In this document: positions 5,737 to 7,247 of the stretch, in pieces
Numbering within the stretch: position 1 is the first letter of the stretch
How the letters are laid out: each line of letters begins with the position of its first letter
Assembly (NCBI GenBank): GCA_902803625.1
Contig: CADCQV010000212.1
Location: forward strand, 1-7,247
DNA: 7,247 nt
Source: an uncultured Lachnospiraceae bacterium
GTDB lineage: Bacteria; Bacillota; Clostridia; Lachnospirales; Lachnospiraceae
Direction of reading: 5' to 3'
Translations under genes and position numbers: made by a program
Notes under the pieces: model-generated
What the model was told of the DNA's origin: nothing
The model's input: only the letters and a program-made list of their open reading frames with translations
The model's database searches: none

Positions 5737-6846
5737 ATGAAAAGGGTGATGAGGATCATCGGTAAAATACTATTGATAATTGTAATAATTATCACGGTGA
5801 TATTGATTGGGGCATTGTTATTTTTGAGGTTCTATCCCGGAGTCGGAAGAACTCCTGATAAGGATATGCAGGCAGAATTTGAGAAGATAACAGACAGATT
5901 TTACGACGGAGAATTTCATAACGAAAATGACTTCAAGCTAAATACCGGCACATGGGACCCACACAGTGACAGAACCATCCCTGAAAATATTCTTCCTGCA
6001 ACGAAGCTTAAAAAAATAGAAAGAGCAGAACAGGGGCAGCTAAAAGTTGCGTGGCTTGGACATTCATCCTCATTTGTTCAGATGGGAGATAAAAACATAC
6101 TCATTGATCCGGTGCTGACGAAGTATTCATCACCTGTCAGCTTTTACGGGGCGAAGCGCTTCTCGGAGATTGCCTTATCTCCCGAAGATGTTCCTGATAT
6201 AGATGTCCTTTTTATTTCACATGACCACTATGACCACCTGGATTATCAGACCATCAAAGAAATAGATGACAGGGTAAAATATTATGTTATGCCTCTGGGC
6301 ATTGACAGCTATTTTCTGGGATGGGGCGTGGACAAAAGCAAGATACATACTCTTGACTGGTGGGAAGAGGTCAGACTTGACGGGATTACATATACACTTA
6401 CTCCGGCACAGCACTATACCGGCAGGAATCCTCTATATCAGAATATCACTCTCTGGGGCGGTCTGTACGTAAAGGATGACAGTCATAGTCTTTACTATAC
6501 AGGAGATGGCGGATATTATGATGTGTTCAGAAGAGTCTATGACAGGCTTGGTGATGCTGACCTGATGCTTGTGGAGGACGGACAGTATGACAATGGCTGG
6601 TCGGAATGCCACATGATGCCTGAGCAGTCGGTGCAGGCAGTAAAGGATATTCACGCCAAATGGGCAATCCCGGTTCACTGGGGGACATTTTCACTATGTA
6701 ACCACGCCTGGGACGACCCCGTTATCCGTATCAGGGCGGAGGCTGAGAAACAGGGTGTAAATATTGCCACACCCGGAATCGGGGAGCTTGTGGACTATAA
6801 CGATATTTCGGATTATCAGGAGAGATGGTGGGAGAATGTATCATAG
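5737..6846 (+). CDS. membrane-anchored MBL-fold hydrolase, NAPE-PLD/UlaG-like
   Basis: The 369-residue protein starts with a basic end (MKRVMRIIGK) and one hydrophobic helix (about 10-31), placing the catalytic domain outside the cytoplasm by the positive-inside rule. The domain is a metallo-beta-lactamase fold of the NAPE-PLD type (Lactamase_B_2): LGHSSSF (107-113), the metal motif HDHYDHLD (162-169), His226 in PAQHYTGR, Asp257 in YTGDGGY, HMMPEQS (292-298) and His314 in HWGTF. All seven expected di-zinc ligands (162, 164, 166, 167, 226, 257, 314) and the catalytic-type His292 are present. The substrate may be a phosphodiester such as a phospholipid, but this is inference. GAGGA (5726-5730) lies six bases before ATG. 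It follows the S41 gene by 52 bp, probably in one operon. No good terminator follows. Confidence 0.9.
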   Translation: MKRVMRIIGKILLIIVIIITVILIGALLFLRFYPGVGRTPDKDMQAEFEKITDRFYDGEFHNENDFKLNTGTWDPHSDRTIPENILPATKLKKIERAEQGQLKVAWLGHSSSFVQMGDKNILIDPVLTKYSSPVSFYGAKRFSEIALSPEDVPDIDVLFISHDHYDHLDYQTIKEIDDRVKYYVMPLGIDSYFLGWGVDKSKIHTLDWWEEVRLDGITYTLTPAQHYTGRNPLYQNITLWGGLYVKDDSHSLYYTGDGGYYDVFRRVYDRLGDADLMLVEDGQYDNGWSECHMMPEQSVQAVKDIHAKWAIPVHWGTFSLCNHAWDDPVIRIRAEAEKQGVNIATPGIGELVDYNDISDYQERWWENVS

Positions 6847-6910
6847 AATGGTTAATCAATAAAAGTCTGCTTTCCCATTGGTTCTATCCTTCGGGAAACA
6901 TATAAATGAT

Positions 6911-6947
6911 GTACCCGATGTGGTACCCGGTCGAGATCGCAGATCGC
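6911..6947. repeat. short direct repeats: GTACCCG twice and AGATCGC twice
   Basis: GTACCCG occurs at 6911-6917 and 6923-6929, a 12-bp period, followed directly by tandem AGATCGC at 6934-6940 and 6941-6947. The second GTACCCG sits in TGGTACCCG, one base different from the TGGTGCCCG blocks about 230 bp further right, so both groups may bind the same protein. Confidence 0.5.
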
Positions 6948-7137
6948 GTAAAGCCCGTAAAATAAAGGGTTTTAAGGAGATATAAGATATTATGAAACTA
7001 GAAATCGTTATTTGAAGCCTGTTTTCATGAAACTCCATATAACTCATTAAAAGTCTTTGAATCCGCATAATTACTAGGGTTTTAGTAAATTCATCTCACA
7101 TATAACTTGTTATAGATTCTTATAATTTATAAAAAAA

Positions 7138-7226
7138 TGGTGCCTTCGTGGTGCCCGAAATGGTGCCCGTTTTTGGTGAAAAAAGTTTTCTGGTTTCATT
7201 TTTGAAAATTATATTAGTGGGCACCA
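7138..7226. repeat. iterated TGGTGCC(C) blocks with an inverted copy
   Basis: Direct copies lie at 7138-7144 (TGGTGCC), 7149-7156 and 7161-7168 (TGGTGCCC) and 7174-7178 (TGGTG, partial), at steps of 11, 12 and 13 bp, close to one helical turn. An inverted copy, GGGCACCA, is at 7219-7226. Such same-face arrays with an inverted copy are seen at recombinase attachment regions and iteron-type sites. Which applies here is not decidable from this window. Confidence 0.55.
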
Positions 7227-7247
7227 TCGTGTAATATTATCAATTCA

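Larger units (their letters stand above)
6847..7247. other. AT-rich non-coding right end with iterated blocks and inverted repeats
   Basis: I see no supported gene here. The stretch is visibly richer in A and T than the genes to its left. It contains a weak stem TTTCCC/GGGAAA (6871-6898), TAAAGCCC/GGGTTTTA (6949-6974), TTACTA/TAGTAA (7071-7088), TATAAC-TT-GTTATA (7101-7114), and two groups of TGGT(A/G)CCC blocks listed separately. A seven-codon frame (6992-7015) with AAGGAG 12 bases upstream is too short to call. No stem followed by a T run is present, so termination of the operon is unexplained. Confidence 0.5.

Noticed and set aside
6856..7068. A 70-codon minus-strand frame at the right end
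   Set aside because: Its sequence is unrecognisable and runs through the direct repeats. The GTTSGTS segment simply translates the GTACCCG blocks, and no ribosome binding site precedes it.
7137..7205. A 22-codon plus-strand frame with a WCPKWCP pattern
   Set aside because: The pattern results from the TGGTGCCC blocks. There is no ribosome binding site and a stop lies just upstream, so it is not the end of a longer integrase-like gene in this frame.
7138..7226. The regularly spaced blocks as a CRISPR array
   Set aside because: The units are 7-8 bp with 4-5 bp gaps, far too short for CRISPR repeats and spacers, and no cas genes are present.

Overview
The window looks like chromosomal DNA from a low-to-mid GC, Gram-positive anaerobe of the Bacillota, most likely a Lachnospiraceae relative. 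The reasons are purine-rich GGAGG-type Shine-Dalgarno sites before nearly every gene, several short lipobox lipoproteins, a C_GCAxxG_C_C family protein, and dispersed TGTCATTCTGAGCG hairpin repeats. The genus assignment is inference; no rRNA or other marker gene is present.

Layout. Positions 1-600 contain no gene I can support. They hold a strong leftward promoter (82-110) with a stem-loop in its leader, a rightward promoter (206-234) followed at once by a perfect 24-bp palindrome (242-265), and a 225-bp modular hairpin element (338-562) with imperfect terminal inverted repeats. The first gene (601-1398, +) is a leucine carboxyl/TcmP-type O-methyltransferase. It converges, with a 3-bp gap, on a small lipoprotein gene (1402-1854, -). 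That gene shares a regulatory gap, containing a perfect 18-bp palindrome (1942-1959), with a divergently transcribed second lipoprotein (2039-2683, +).

From 2039 to 6846 all genes point right: the lipoprotein, a four-cysteine C_GCAxxG_C_C protein (2749-3216), then, after a gap carrying half of the dispersed repeat (3295-3324), an AzoR-like flavin oxidoreductase (3354-3971), a lipoprotein S41-type peptidase (3984-5684) and a membrane-anchored NAPE-PLD-like metallo-beta-lactamase-fold hydrolase (5737-6846). The last three are tightly spaced and probably co-transcribed. Three proteins of the rightward run are predicted to sit on or across the membrane facing outward. Two are predicted redox proteins. 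No shared pathway is evident from the sequence.

The last 401 bp (6847-7247) are AT-rich and non-coding. They carry two groups of TGGT(A/G)CCC blocks at 11-13 bp spacing, one group followed by an inverted copy, plus several short inverted repeats. This resembles a multi-site protein-binding region, possibly the border or attachment region of an element lying beyond the window. I do not see a complete new system such as a defence locus, CRISPR array or biosynthetic cluster. The most unexplained parts are the modular hairpin element, the two operator-like palindromes and the right-end block array.
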